This document shows positions 53,497 to 61,572 of a DNA stretch of 64,000 bases, piece after piece. This stretch comes from an uncultured Bacillota bacterium (GTDB lineage: Bacteria; Bacillota_I; Bacilli_A; RFN20; CAG-631). Below the pieces are notes generated by a model. It made no database searches. It was not told the DNA's origin and saw nothing but the letters and a program-made list of their open reading frames with translations. The stretch covers positions 66,784 through 130,783 of the forward strand of contig CABUID010000003.1 of the NCBI GenBank assembly GCA_902491575.1, read 5' to 3'. Made by a program: the position numbers and the translations under genes. Each line of letters begins with the position of its first letter. The stretch's first letter is position 1.

Positions 53497-53694
53497 ATGG
53501 CAAGAGTTTGTGAATTATCAGGTAGAGGTCCATTAAGTGGCAATAATCGTTCTCATTCATTACGTTCTACAAGAAGAAAATGGAATGTTAACTTACAAAA
53601 GAAAACAATTATAGTGAATGGTCAAAAAGTTAGAGTCAAAGCATCTACTAGAGCATTAAGATCACTTAATAAACAACAATCTACAGCTGAATAA
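53497..53694 (+). CDS. rpmB: 50S ribosomal protein L28
   Basis: 65 residues: ARVCELSGRGPLSGNNRSHS with the RRKWNVNLQKK core, the normal L28 sequence. It has one of the usual N-terminal Cys residues only (C5), so it is a zinc-free form. AAGGAGGT lies before the ATG. Divergent from fakA and closed by its own terminator. Confidence 0.97.
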   Translation: MARVCELSGRGPLSGNNRSHSLRSTRRKWNVNLQKKTIIVNGQKVRVKASTRALRSLNKQQSTAE

Positions 53695-53695
53695 T

Positions 53696-53712
53696 ACACT
53701 CCATTGGAGTGT
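53696..53712 (+). terminator. Terminator of rpmB
   Basis: ACACTCC / GGAGTGT, 3-base loop, followed by TTTTATTTTTT. Confidence 0.9.
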
Positions 53713-53770
53713 TTTTATTTTTTCCTTGACTGAATTTTTGTTTTAATATATAATTATAAAGCATTAATTT

Positions 53771-53846
53771 GCCCTGTTAGCTCAGTTGGTAGAGCAACTG
53801 ACTCTTAATCAGTGGGTCAAGGGTTCGAGTCCCTCACAGGGTACCA
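53771..53846 (+). tRNA. tRNA-Lys(CTT)
   Basis: 76 bases with encoded CCA. Acceptor GCCCTGT / ACAGGGT, D-arm AGCTCAGTTGGTAGAGC, anticodon stem ACTGA/TCAGT with loop CTCTTAA (anticodon CTT), T-loop TTCGAGT. Confidence 0.95.
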
Positions 53847-53857
53847 TTAGTCAATGA

Positions 53858-53880
53858 AAGTCACTGAGGTGACTTTTTTT
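53858..53880 (+). terminator. Terminator after tRNA-Lys
   Basis: AAGTCAC / GTGACTT, 4-base loop, T8. Confidence 0.9.
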
Positions 53881-53961
53881 TAAATCAAATGGAATTTTAG
53901 TGACAATTTATAAAACAAATGTTATAAATATTATAAACCGTATTAAAGGAATGAGATAACT

Positions 53962-54582
53962 ATGACAGAAAAAGAAAAAATGTTAAATGGAAAAATTTAT
54001 GACCCAAACGATGAAGAATTATATCAATTAAGAAATCGTGCCCATCACCTTTCAAAATTATACAATGACACCTTTGAGGAAGAAACAGAAAAAAGAGAAG
54101 AAATTTTAAAAGAACTGATTTTAAATAAAGGGGATAATGTTTATTTACAAGGACCTATTTATTTTGATTATGGTATATTCACAACTATTGGAAAAGGAAG
54201 TTATGCCAATTTTAATTTGACCATTTTAGATGTATGTCCTGTCACCATTGGTGAAAATGTTTTCATGGGACCTAATGTTTCGATATTAACTCCTAAGCAT
54301 CCTTTGCGTTATCAAGATCGAAACCTTTACTTTCATCCTATCAAAAAATACATGACCGATATGGAATATGGTGCTCCTATCACTATTCAAGATAATTGTT
54401 GGATAGCTGGTAATGTTACCATTTGCGCAGGTGTTACGATTCATGAAGGATGTGTAATAGGAGCTGGAAGTGTGGTTACGAAAGATATTCCACCTCATTC
54501 TCTTGCATTTGGTAACCCATGTAAAGTAAAAAGACAAATTACGGAAGAAGATAAAATTGAATTAAAAAAAGAACTTTTTTAA
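53962..54582 (+). CDS. Maltose O-acetyltransferase-like (LbH) acetyltransferase
   Basis: 206 residues. The N-terminal helix block MTEKEKMLNGKIYDPND ... EREEILKELI and the left-handed beta-helix with VTIGENVFMGPNVSI, CWIAGNVTICAGVTI, CVIGAGSVVTKDIP are typical of the Maa/LacA group. It transfers acetyl groups from acetyl-CoA to sugars; the real acceptor is uncertain. The active-site His region LTPKHPL is present. It lies 18 bases before the fusion gene and may be co-transcribed. Confidence 0.9.
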   Translation: MTEKEKMLNGKIYDPNDEELYQLRNRAHHLSKLYNDTFEEETEKREEILKELILNKGDNVYLQGPIYFDYGIFTTIGKGSYANFNLTILDVCPVTIGENVFMGPNVSILTPKHPLRYQDRNLYFHPIKKYMTDMEYGAPITIQDNCWIAGNVTICAGVTIHEGCVIGAGSVVTKDIPPHSLAFGNPCKVKRQITEEDKIELKKELF

Positions 54583-54600
54583 TTCGATAAGGTGTTATAT

Positions 54601-56157
54601 ATGAGTAAAAGGAATTTAACAATTTCACAGGAAATCGAAAGAAGTATTTTAACTTCTTTTCGTTCACGGATATGGTCAAAATTTACTAAATCCATTGCGG
54701 AATATCAACTTATTCAAAAAGATGATTGCATAGCCGTTTGTATTTCTGGAGGCAAAGACTCCATGGTGTTAGCGAAATGTATGCAATTATTAGAGAAATA
54801 TGGTGATGTAGCTTTTAAATGTGTTTATTTAGTAATGAATCCTGGTTATAATGAACAAAATAAACAAAAAATCATCGATAATGCTCATATTATGAACATT
54901 CCTATCGTTATGTTTGATACAGATATTTTTGATATTGTATCTGCTCAAACTGGTGGATCCCCTTGCTATCTTTGTGCTCGAATGCGACGTGGTGCTTTAT
55001 ATAAAAAAGCAAAAGAATTAGGATGCAATAAAATAGCTTTAGGTCATCATTTTGATGATGTAATTGAAACGAATCTTTTATCGATGTTTTATGGTGGAAA
55101 AATACAATCAATGATGCCTAAATTACATTCTGAAAATTATGAAGGATTAGAATTAATTCGTCCTTTTTATTATATTAGAGAAAAAGATATCATCGCATGG
55201 TGTAAGAAAAACGAACTCGATTTCATTCATTGTGCTTGCCGTTTTACTGAAAAAGTATCCACTGGTGAACTGGATTCAAAAAGAAAAGAAATAAAAAATT
55301 TGTTAGAAAATTTAAGAAAAATTGACAAAAATATCGATATGAATATTTTCAAATCGATGTATAATGTAAATATAGATACAGCCATTGCTTACCAGAAAGA
55401 TACAATTACCTACCATTTTCTTGATACCTATCAACAAAAAAATAATTTTCAAAAGAAAGAACAATTTGCTAGAACAGAAATGATGTTTTCAAAAGAAGGT
55501 ATGGATAAAATATATTCTTCAAGTGTTGCAATATTTGGAATTGGAGGAGTAGGAGGATATGTGGCTGAATCATTAGCAAGAAGTGGAATTTCTACCTTTT
55601 ATTTATACGATCCAGATATTGTAACCATTACAAACATTAATAGACAAGTTATGGCTACCTTTAAAACCCTAAATAAAGATAAAGTCCTTGCAATGAAAGA
55701 AAGAATATTATCGATTAATCCAAATGCCGATGTCCATACCTTTAAAATGTTCATTGATAAAAAGACAATAAAAGATATTGATTTTTCAAAATTTAATTAT
55801 TGTGTTGATGCATTGGATACCATCTCAACGAAAATAGAACTTATTGTTTCTGCCAAACAGCATAATATTCCTATGATATCATCTTGTGGAGCAGGTAACC
55901 ATATGGATCCAAGTTCTTTTAAAATAATGGATTTATCAAAAACCAGTTACGATCCCATTGCAAAGGTGTTAAGAAGAGAATTAAAAAAATACAATATTGT
56001 GCATCAAAAAATGGCTTGTTCGATAGAGGAACCATTAAATTTAGTAATTGAACAAAATGGTAAAAGGACTCCTGCAAGTAATGCCTTTGCGCCAGCTGGT
56101 TGTGGACTGATTATTGCAAGTGAAGTCATAAAAGATATTGTAAATGATGAAGAATGA
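54601..56157 (+). CDS. Fusion of TtcA-like PP-loop ATPase and TcdA/ThiF-like E1 enzyme
   Basis: 518 residues. Residues about 1-270 are a TtcA-type tRNA thiolation protein: PP-loop SGGKDSM, then CYLC and a third Cys in HCACRF that would ligate an Fe-S cluster. Residues about 295-518 are an E1-like adenylating domain of the TcdA (CsdL) type: VAIFGIGGVGGYVAESLARSG, then NINRQV and CVDALD, SSCGAG. TtcA makes 2-thiocytidine or a similar base; TcdA cyclises t6A37 to ct6A. Both act on tRNA, so one protein may handle two steps, or be loaded by one cycle. ATG at 54601 has AAGGTG seven bases upstream; GTG at 54592 overlaps it. No frameshift joins the parts, so the fusion is real. Confidence 0.85.
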   Translation: MSKRNLTISQEIERSILTSFRSRIWSKFTKSIAEYQLIQKDDCIAVCISGGKDSMVLAKCMQLLEKYGDVAFKCVYLVMNPGYNEQNKQKIIDNAHIMNIPIVMFDTDIFDIVSAQTGGSPCYLCARMRRGALYKKAKELGCNKIALGHHFDDVIETNLLSMFYGGKIQSMMPKLHSENYEGLELIRPFYYIREKDIIAWCKKNELDFIHCACRFTEKVSTGELDSKRKEIKNLLENLRKIDKNIDMNIFKSMYNVNIDTAIAYQKDTITYHFLDTYQQKNNFQKKEQFARTEMMFSKEGMDKIYSSSVAIFGIGGVGGYVAESLARSGISTFYLYDPDIVTITNINRQVMATFKTLNKDKVLAMKERILSINPNADVHTFKMFIDKKTIKDIDFSKFNYCVDALDTISTKIELIVSAKQHNIPMISSCGAGNHMDPSSFKIMDLSKTSYDPIAKVLRRELKKYNIVHQKMACSIEEPLNLVIEQNGKRTPASNAFAPAGCGLIIASEVIKDIVNDEE

Positions 56158-56178
56158 AAGCCATTGCTATTTCAATAA

Positions 56179-56210
56179 AAAAATGTTACTTTGTAACATT
56201 TTTATTTTTA
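56179..56210 (+). terminator. Terminator of the fusion gene
   Basis: AAAAATGTTAC / GTAACATTTTT, 3-base loop, then T-rich tail. Confidence 0.88.
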
Positions 56211-56230
56211 GATTCATAAAATTAGCAAAA

Positions 56231-56314
56231 AAAAATGAGCCAATGCTCTATATATATAAACATCATAGAAGATGATGTAAACAAATGTATATATAAACAT
56301 CGAATAAACGATGT
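56231..56314 (-). other. 3' trailer of the tRNA cluster with two related hairpins
   Basis: After the last tRNA the minus strand has two hairpins, ACATCG/CGATGT (56297-56314) and ACATCAT/ATGATGT (56260-56278), each followed by TTTATATATA, then a short GAGC/GCTC stem with nine T that probably ends transcription. The two look like a duplication. Confidence 0.5.
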
Positions 56315-56324
56315 AGTTTTAAGA

Positions 56325-56413
56325 TGGTGCTCGGGGTCGGAATCGAACCGACACGCCTATCACTAGGCCCAGGATTTTAAGTCCTGTGCGTCTACCTGTT
56401 TCGCCACTCGAGC
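56325..56413 (-). tRNA. tRNA-Leu(TAA)
   Basis: Long variable arm type, 89 bases with CCA. Acceptor GCTCGAG / CCCGAGC (one A-C mismatch at the sixth pair), anticodon stem CAGGA/TCCTG with loop CTTAAAA (anticodon TAA), T-loop TTCGATT. Confidence 0.93.
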
Positions 56414-56418
56414 AAGAA

Positions 56419-56494
56419 TGGTGACCTGTAAGGAACTCGAATCCTTGACCCCTTGATTAAAAGTCAAGTGCTCTACCAGCTGAGCTAACAGGTC
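56419..56494 (-). tRNA. tRNA-Lys(TTT)
   Basis: 76 bases with CCA. Acceptor GACCTGT / ACAGGTC, D-arm AGCTCAGCTGGTAGAGC, anticodon stem CTTGA/TCAAG with loop CTTTTAA (anticodon TTT). Confidence 0.95.
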
Positions 56495-56499
56495 ATATA

Positions 56500-56574
56500 T
56501 GGCTGGGATAACTGGGATCGAACCAGTGAGTGCCAGAATCAAAATCTGGTGCCTTACCGCTTGGCTATATCCCA
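56500..56574 (-). tRNA. tRNA-Gln(TTG)
   Basis: 75 bases with CCA. Acceptor TGGGATA / TATCCCA, anticodon stem CCAGA/TCTGG with loop TTTTGAT (anticodon TTG), T-loop TTCGATC. Confidence 0.94.
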
Positions 56575-56589
56575 TCCTGTAAATAAGAA

Positions 56590-56673
56590 TGGTGGGAGGG
56601 GACGGATTCGAACCGCCGAACCCTAAGGAATAGATTTACAGTCTACCGCGTTTAGCCACTTCGCTACCCTCCC
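56590..56673 (-). tRNA. tRNA-Tyr(GTA)
   Basis: 84 bases with CCA and a long variable arm (bacterial Tyr). Acceptor GGGAGGG / CCCTCCC, anticodon loop CTGTAAA (anticodon GTA). Confidence 0.94.
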
Positions 56674-56695
56674 GCAACTTATTCAAAAAAAATAA

Positions 56696-56771
56696 TGGTG
56701 GGTGTTAACGGACTCGGACCGCTGACCCTCTGCTTGTAAGGCAGATGCTCTTCCAGCTGAGCTAAACACCC
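56696..56771 (-). tRNA. tRNA-Val(TAC)
   Basis: 76 bases with CCA. Acceptor GGGTGTT / AACACCC, anticodon stem TCTGC/GCAGA with loop CTTACAA (anticodon TAC). First tRNA of the cluster Val-Tyr-Gln-Lys-Leu. The T-loop is TCCGAGT instead of TTCGAGT. Confidence 0.93.
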
Positions 56772-56943
56772 ATACCACTGTGCTCATATATAATACAATA
56801 AATGGTATTTGTTGTCAATAATATTTTTCTTTTTTTTATTTTTTTTTATAAAAAAAGAAAGAATTAAATTTTTCATTTATTTTAAGTAATTTCTTAAACA
56901 AACTTTTTATTTCATATCTTTCTTAATGGATAAATTGGAATCG

Positions 56944-57318
56944 TTATTTTTTTATCATATCTTTAACTGCATCAAATAATTTCATTATCGTATCATTTTC
57001 TTTTTCAATATTTATTATTTTAATATTTTCATCTTTAATGATAATAAAAGCTGTAGGTGTGATTGTTAATCCGCCACCGCTTCCTCCCCCAAACGGAAAA
57101 ATATCATTCGCCATTTCTGTTTTTTCAACTTTACTTTTATTATTTGTATTGAATTCAGATCCACCAACACCATATCCGCATACCACTTTACTGATTGGTA
57201 TGGCCATTACATTATTTGGCAAAGTAATCGGCTCTCCAATCACCTTATTCGTATCAACCATTTGGCCTATATTTTCAAGTGAAGTTCTTAAAATTTCATT
57301 AATTGGATGTTCTTTCAT
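56944..57318 (-). CDS. GerW/YtfJ family protein
   Basis: 124 residues. HPINEILRTSLENIGQMVDTNKVIGEPI begins the GerW domain, with the Gly-rich VCGYGVGGSEF and PFGGGSGGGLTITP loops that define the family. In Bacillus, GerW (YtfJ) is needed for L-alanine spore germination, but homologues occur in organisms that do not sporulate. AAGGAG lies before the ATG, within the end of the DUF2953 gene (20-base overlap), as in the Bacillus ytfI-ytfJ pair. Confidence 0.9.
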   Translation of the reverse strand: MKEHPINEILRTSLENIGQMVDTNKVIGEPITLPNNVMAIPISKVVCGYGVGGSEFNTNNKSKVEKTEMANDIFPFGGGSGGGLTITPTAFIIIKDENIKIINIEKENDTIMKLFDAVKDMIKK

Positions 57319-57754
57319 TTCTTTTTAATCTCCTTATTATAATGATTTCATGTAATAAATTAACAATTGTAATTTTAACTGTAACATAAAGTTTGTTTTT
57401 ATTTTTAATTTTTAAATTAAATCTTTTCGTAAAATAATTTAAAGAAAGTAATGGATAAAGAAAAGGTGCATATTGATTTGCAGTGGCTACATTTATTGCA
57501 ACATATATATTTGTTACTTTAATTGTTTCGATGATTTTAAGATCTTCTTTTTTAGTATTCAAAACTTGATCTAATGAAATTTTATTTTTTATTAAATTTA
57601 TATTTCTTTTTTTATCGATTGACAAAATAGGTAAGGAAAACAAATAAAAATAGATAGATTCCTTATCCAAATATATATGGATTTTCAAAGGAACATAAAA
57701 TATTAAATCAACTAGCAATACTAAAACCAGAAGAAGATAAGATAAATATTGCAT
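57299..57754 (-). CDS. DUF2953 (YtfI-like) protein
   Basis: 151 residues: one N-terminal helix (YLSYLLLVLVLLVDLIFYVP), then beta strands, with the late segment KIKNKNKLYVTVKITIVNLLHEI that fits the DUF2953 C-terminal motif. It is shorter and more divergent than the usual 200 residues, so I rely partly on its pairing with GerW, which is conserved in Bacillota. Function unknown; probably membrane-anchored. Confidence 0.68.
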   Translation of the reverse strand: MQYLSYLLLVLVLLVDLIFYVPLKIHIYLDKESIYFYLFSLPILSIDKKRNINLIKNKISLDQVLNTKKEDLKIIETIKVTNIYVAINVATANQYAPFLYPLLSLNYFTKRFNLKIKNKNKLYVTVKITIVNLLHEIIIIRRLKRNERTSN

Positions 57755-57760
57755 TTAAAA

Positions 57761-57782
57761 AAAACTGCTATTTAGCAGTTTT
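57761..57782 (-). terminator. Terminator overlapping the end of the small basic protein gene
   Basis: AAAACTGCTA / TAGCAGTTTT with a 2-base loop, T8 on the minus strand. The TAG in the hairpin is the stop codon of the gene. Confidence 0.82.
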
Positions 57783-57971
57783 CCCCTTTGATGAAGTTTT
57801 TTTGCTCAAAGACACATTCTTGCTAATTTGTCTAGTCTGTCTTTTTTGAAGTTCAAGTTGACGATCTTCTACATCATCATATTCACTTGCAAATTCATTA
57901 TCATATAGATTTTGCTTTTGATTATTTTTATTATTGTAGTGATAGACTACTTTATTCGATTTATTTTTCAT
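57768..57971 (-). CDS. Small basic, disordered protein
   Basis: 67 residues, Lys/Asn/Gln/Ser-rich (NKNNQKQNLYDNE, QKRQTRQISKN, SKKTSSKGKTAK), with no hydrophobic core. No family recognised. GAAGGTG is present just before the ATG. The stop codon lies inside the terminator hairpin. It might bind nucleic acid or be a structural accessory, but no evidence shows this. Confidence 0.5.
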   Translation of the reverse strand: MKNKSNKVVYHYNNKNNQKQNLYDNEFASEYDDVEDRQLELQKRQTRQISKNVSLSKKTSSKGKTAK

Positions 57972-58089
57972 TCTTTTTCACCTTCTCAATATTATTATTT
58001 TGATTTTAAGAATAGATTATTCAAAAAATTTAGTAGAAAAGAAAAATAATAAATATTAAGTAAAATAGATGATGAAACGATATAAAAAA

Positions 58090-58122
58090 AAGCCCTTACT
58101 CAACGGAAATTGAATAGAGCTT
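58090..58122 (-). terminator. Terminator of the jetABC operon
   Basis: AAGCTCTATTCAA / TTGAGTAAGGGCTT (one bulge, two G-U) with T8 on the minus strand, 44 bases after jetC. It closes the operon where jetD is normally found. Confidence 0.75.
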
Positions 58123-58165
58123 ATAAAAAACTATTTTTTAATGTTAATCCTTAAAGTTCTGCATC

Positions 58166-61100
58166 TTATACTTCTACAGAATATTGTGAAATCTCATTTT
58201 TATCAAACCATTTAACAAAAGCATTATTTCGACGTCGAATTACACACAAATTACGATCAACGAGTGGAGCAATATCGGAAACCTTTTCAGGTGGTGCGAC
58301 CAAGATTGCCTGTAATCCAAATCGTTTTAATAATTCTATTGACTCTTTAATACGTTCAGAGTCCATTTTATTAAATGCCTCATCGAATAAAATCAAACGT
58401 GGTGTATTGGATTCCTCAGGACTCATTCCAATTCGATATTCATTAGCAATAGAAGCTAATATAGAAATATAAAATGGCGTTTGAGTTTCACCACCTGATT
58501 TTGTGTTCATCGATTTTGCCAATGATTGAACTTGGTGGGTTTCATCATTTTTCACTAATAGGTCAAAATCTAAATAGGTTCGATAATCTGTGTATAGTGA
58601 GATATTCTTGTCAATAATTTCTCTTCTTTCGTCATCATTTGCACCAGGTGCTTCTGTTAATTTTGCAAAGAAATCATCAATCGTATCTTTGTATTTTTCA
58701 TAGAAAGCTTGTGAATTTGTTCTTGCATCTTTCATCAGTAATTCATCCATAATCATTGAATAAATATTCATATAAGTAGGATTAGGTTTTACTACAAATT
58801 CATATCGGTCTCGTCCAAATTGGAAATTCGTTAAAGAGGTATTTAAAGTATCAATTTGCTCTGCGACGGATTCAATAGAAGCTTTTAATTTAGAAAGCAA
58901 ATCTTCCTTAAATTGTTCATATGACTTTGCTTTAGCATCCACAATTTTTTCTTTATATTGTGGTAAAGTGATATCACGATATTTATTTAATTCTTCATCA
59001 AATTTTTCATTATTATCTTCACTTGTATCAATCGAAACATTAAAAGTTCTCATATAATCCATGCGAGCTTTTTCTAAAGATCTACGTTTAGCACCTAAAG
59101 TATCCGCTATTCGTTTTGATTCTGCCAGTTTCTTATTAATTTGATCTTCTGAAATATAGGCTAGCATTTCTTGAATTTCATCAGAAACATTGTTTAATAC
59201 CCATTCTGGAGAAAACTTAGAAGCTAAATCGGCTTCTTTCAGCGCTAAAGCATTTTGAGCGGCAACAAGTTTCACAATTTTTAATTCCTCTAATTTTGCT
59301 AATATAGAACCTTTTTCTTGGTTATTTTGACGTAAGGAATTATTTGCATAATGAATTTCGGTATCCACATCATCAATTCGAGCCTGAATTTCATTGACAT
59401 CCGTCATATCGATATTTTCAATTTTATCATTGATATCTTCGAGTTGTGCTTTTAATTCATCGATTTTAAAGATTTGCATTAAATTTGCATAATGGTAATT
59501 GATATCTACAGCAGAAAGATTATTGAATCTGCCTAGAGTATAAAAGGTCTGTGATTTTTGACGCATAAACTCCATTTTTTGGTTAATCTCTTCAATTTCA
59601 GCAAGGAAACCTTCAATTTGAGTTTCTGTTGCTTTTTTACCTATATAAGGTGTTCTACTTCGAGAAGTATTTAATTGTCTTGCCGTAAATTGTTGATATA
59701 ACATTCCTGAAGAAGTTATGCCTCGATCAAATTTATTTATATCTTCAATTTTATCTACTTTCATCAATGTTCCAATTAAAAGATGAATGTAAGCTTGAAC
59801 GTATTTGTTATCCGTTTCGATTTCTTCTGCTAATGAACCTTGAAGCACTCTAAAACTATCTTTTCTTTCATATATCTTACCAGAATCAATAATAGCAACA
59901 TCATAAAAACGGTCGCGGTTATCGTTATACAAGGATATCGCTTCTTTAAAATATTTTTCATCAATAACAAATGAAAATTTTTGTGAATATAAATAAGTTT
60001 CAATAGCACTTTGCCATTTTTTATTTTTAATTTCCATTAAATCAGCTACAAAATCCATTTTAATTTCACAATTATGTCGTTTTGATAATGTTTCCTCAAC
60101 AAATTCTTTGAAATCAACTAAATTTTTTGGATAAGTTTTTTTACCACTTTTCAATGTACTAATCGTTTGTAAATATGTATTTTTTTCCTCCAAATAAGTT
60201 TGTATCGATGCATCCGCATAGTTACGTACTTTGGTAAACATATCTTCCATTGTGGCAACAATCGCACATAATTCAGCTATTTGAGATTCACTGTATTTGT
60301 TTAAATTATTAGCATCTAACTTTGCTAATTCTGTAGCTTTTTCAATAATATTATCCGCCGTCGAATAAATTAAATCCACGTCAATACCAGCCACTTGACA
60401 TAGTTCTTTATCAAAAACACTCATTTTAATTTGCTGTGCTTTATCTAAAAATTCGTTAAAAGAATGAATTAAACGAGAAGCAGATTTTTCAAAAACTTCT
60501 GTTACACTATCAATATCACGATTAACGGAATCTTTTTGTTTTACAAACATCGAATGTTTTACTTCAGCATCATTACTTTCTTTATCAACAATTAACTGGT
60601 CACGCACTTTTGTCCATGAATCAATATCATTAGAAATAGATTGCTCTTCACTTGTTAATTCTTCAAATCTAGCATTATGATCATTAATTTGTTGATTAAT
60701 ATTAATAATTTCTTGTTTTTTCTTTGCGATTTCTAGTTTCGCAACAAGATATTGTGCCTGATCACATTTATTTTTATCGGAATTATAAGATTCATATAGT
60801 TCATGAATACGATTCAAGTAGTAAATCTTACTTTCAATCGTCTTTGCTTCTACTTCCAGTGATGTATAATTTCGAACATTTTCTTGCATTTTTTCTAAGT
60901 CCGATTTTATATCATATTTTACATCACAAACGAATTCCGTAATAAACTTTCGAATATCATAAATTGGTTGGAAAGGCACCGCTTTTTTAAACAAAGCATA
61001 AAAACGTTGTGATAATTGTCCTAATTTTTTTCTCATTTCTTCTTTATAAGAAGTTAAAGATTCAGGTAATATGACATTCTTATAAGCTAGCGTTATGTAA

Positions 61101-61555
61101 TCTTTAAAAGATTTATACTCCATAGCTTTATTTGCACTAATAAAGCATTGTTCAGGAATAATACCATCATAAATAAATTGGTGAGAAGATAATTTATCAC
61201 CACTTACATCAAATTGCAAACCGATAACAAAAGATACATGATTAATATCATCAAAAAATTCTAACGCAACATAAGAAGCAAAATCTCCTTCTCGTAAATA
61301 CTTTTTATTTCCTTCATTATCAGAACCAACTTCACCTTTCAAATAAGAGATGACTGTTCTACCAGATTTTTCAGAAGCAGCTTTATTAAAGGATGTTCCT
61401 CTTGTATCTCCCAATATAACTAACTGAATCGCATCGACAATCGTTGATTTTCCAACAGCGTTTTTTCCTGTCAAGAAATTAATGTTACCTATTTCAATTA
61501 ATTCTTTTGAAAAAGAATGCCAGTTAATAAGTAATACTTTTTTTAATAATTTCAT
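58166..61555 (-). CDS. JetC-like SMC/MukB-type ATPase (Wadjet/MksB-like)
   Basis: 1129 residues. Walker A GKNAVGKST at 30-38, long central coiled coils (about 200-450 and 640-960) around a hinge-like middle region, signature SGGE near 1019 and Walker B RLILFDEAFNKMD near 1053-1065. This is the ATPase of a MukBEF-like SMC complex: in Wadjet it extrudes DNA loops on plasmids; in MksBEF it helps chromosome organisation. It follows jetB by 17 bases. Nothing downstream encodes the TOPRIM nuclease JetD. Confidence 0.9.
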   Translation of the reverse strand: MKLLKKVLLINWHSFSKELIEIGNINFLTGKNAVGKSTIVDAIQLVILGDTRGTSFNKAASEKSGRTVISYLKGEVGSDNEGNKKYLREGDFASYVALEFFDDINHVSFVIGLQFDVSGDKLSSHQFIYDGIIPEQCFISANKAMEYKSFKDYITLAYKNVILPESLTSYKEEMRKKLGQLSQRFYALFKKAVPFQPIYDIRKFITEFVCDVKYDIKSDLEKMQENVRNYTSLEVEAKTIESKIYYLNRIHELYESYNSDKNKCDQAQYLVAKLEIAKKKQEIININQQINDHNARFEELTSEEQSISNDIDSWTKVRDQLIVDKESNDAEVKHSMFVKQKDSVNRDIDSVTEVFEKSASRLIHSFNEFLDKAQQIKMSVFDKELCQVAGIDVDLIYSTADNIIEKATELAKLDANNLNKYSESQIAELCAIVATMEDMFTKVRNYADASIQTYLEEKNTYLQTISTLKSGKKTYPKNLVDFKEFVEETLSKRHNCEIKMDFVADLMEIKNKKWQSAIETYLYSQKFSFVIDEKYFKEAISLYNDNRDRFYDVAIIDSGKIYERKDSFRVLQGSLAEEIETDNKYVQAYIHLLIGTLMKVDKIEDINKFDRGITSSGMLYQQFTARQLNTSRSRTPYIGKKATETQIEGFLAEIEEINQKMEFMRQKSQTFYTLGRFNNLSAVDINYHYANLMQIFKIDELKAQLEDINDKIENIDMTDVNEIQARIDDVDTEIHYANNSLRQNNQEKGSILAKLEELKIVKLVAAQNALALKEADLASKFSPEWVLNNVSDEIQEMLAYISEDQINKKLAESKRIADTLGAKRRSLEKARMDYMRTFNVSIDTSEDNNEKFDEELNKYRDITLPQYKEKIVDAKAKSYEQFKEDLLSKLKASIESVAEQIDTLNTSLTNFQFGRDRYEFVVKPNPTYMNIYSMIMDELLMKDARTNSQAFYEKYKDTIDDFFAKLTEAPGANDDERREIIDKNISLYTDYRTYLDFDLLVKNDETHQVQSLAKSMNTKSGGETQTPFYISILASIANEYRIGMSPEESNTPRLILFDEAFNKMDSERIKESIELLKRFGLQAILVAPPEKVSDIAPLVDRNLCVIRRRNNAFVKWFDKNEISQYSVEV

Positions 61556-61572
61556 AATCTTCCTCCTACTTC

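Noticed and set aside
56251..56314. Repeated hairpins as a mini CRISPR array
   Set aside because: Only two units, imperfect, separated by 19 bases and with no cas genes; a duplicated hairpin is the better reading.
56363..56575. Open frame on the minus strand across tRNA genes
   Set aside because: It is read through tRNA-Leu, tRNA-Lys and tRNA-Gln, which have full cloverleaves; not a protein gene.
56944..58165. Hidden or degraded jetD downstream of jetC
   Set aside because: Only about 1.2 kb separates jetC from the tRNA cluster and it is filled by gerW, DUF2953 and a small basic gene; no TOPRIM-like motif was seen in any frame I read.
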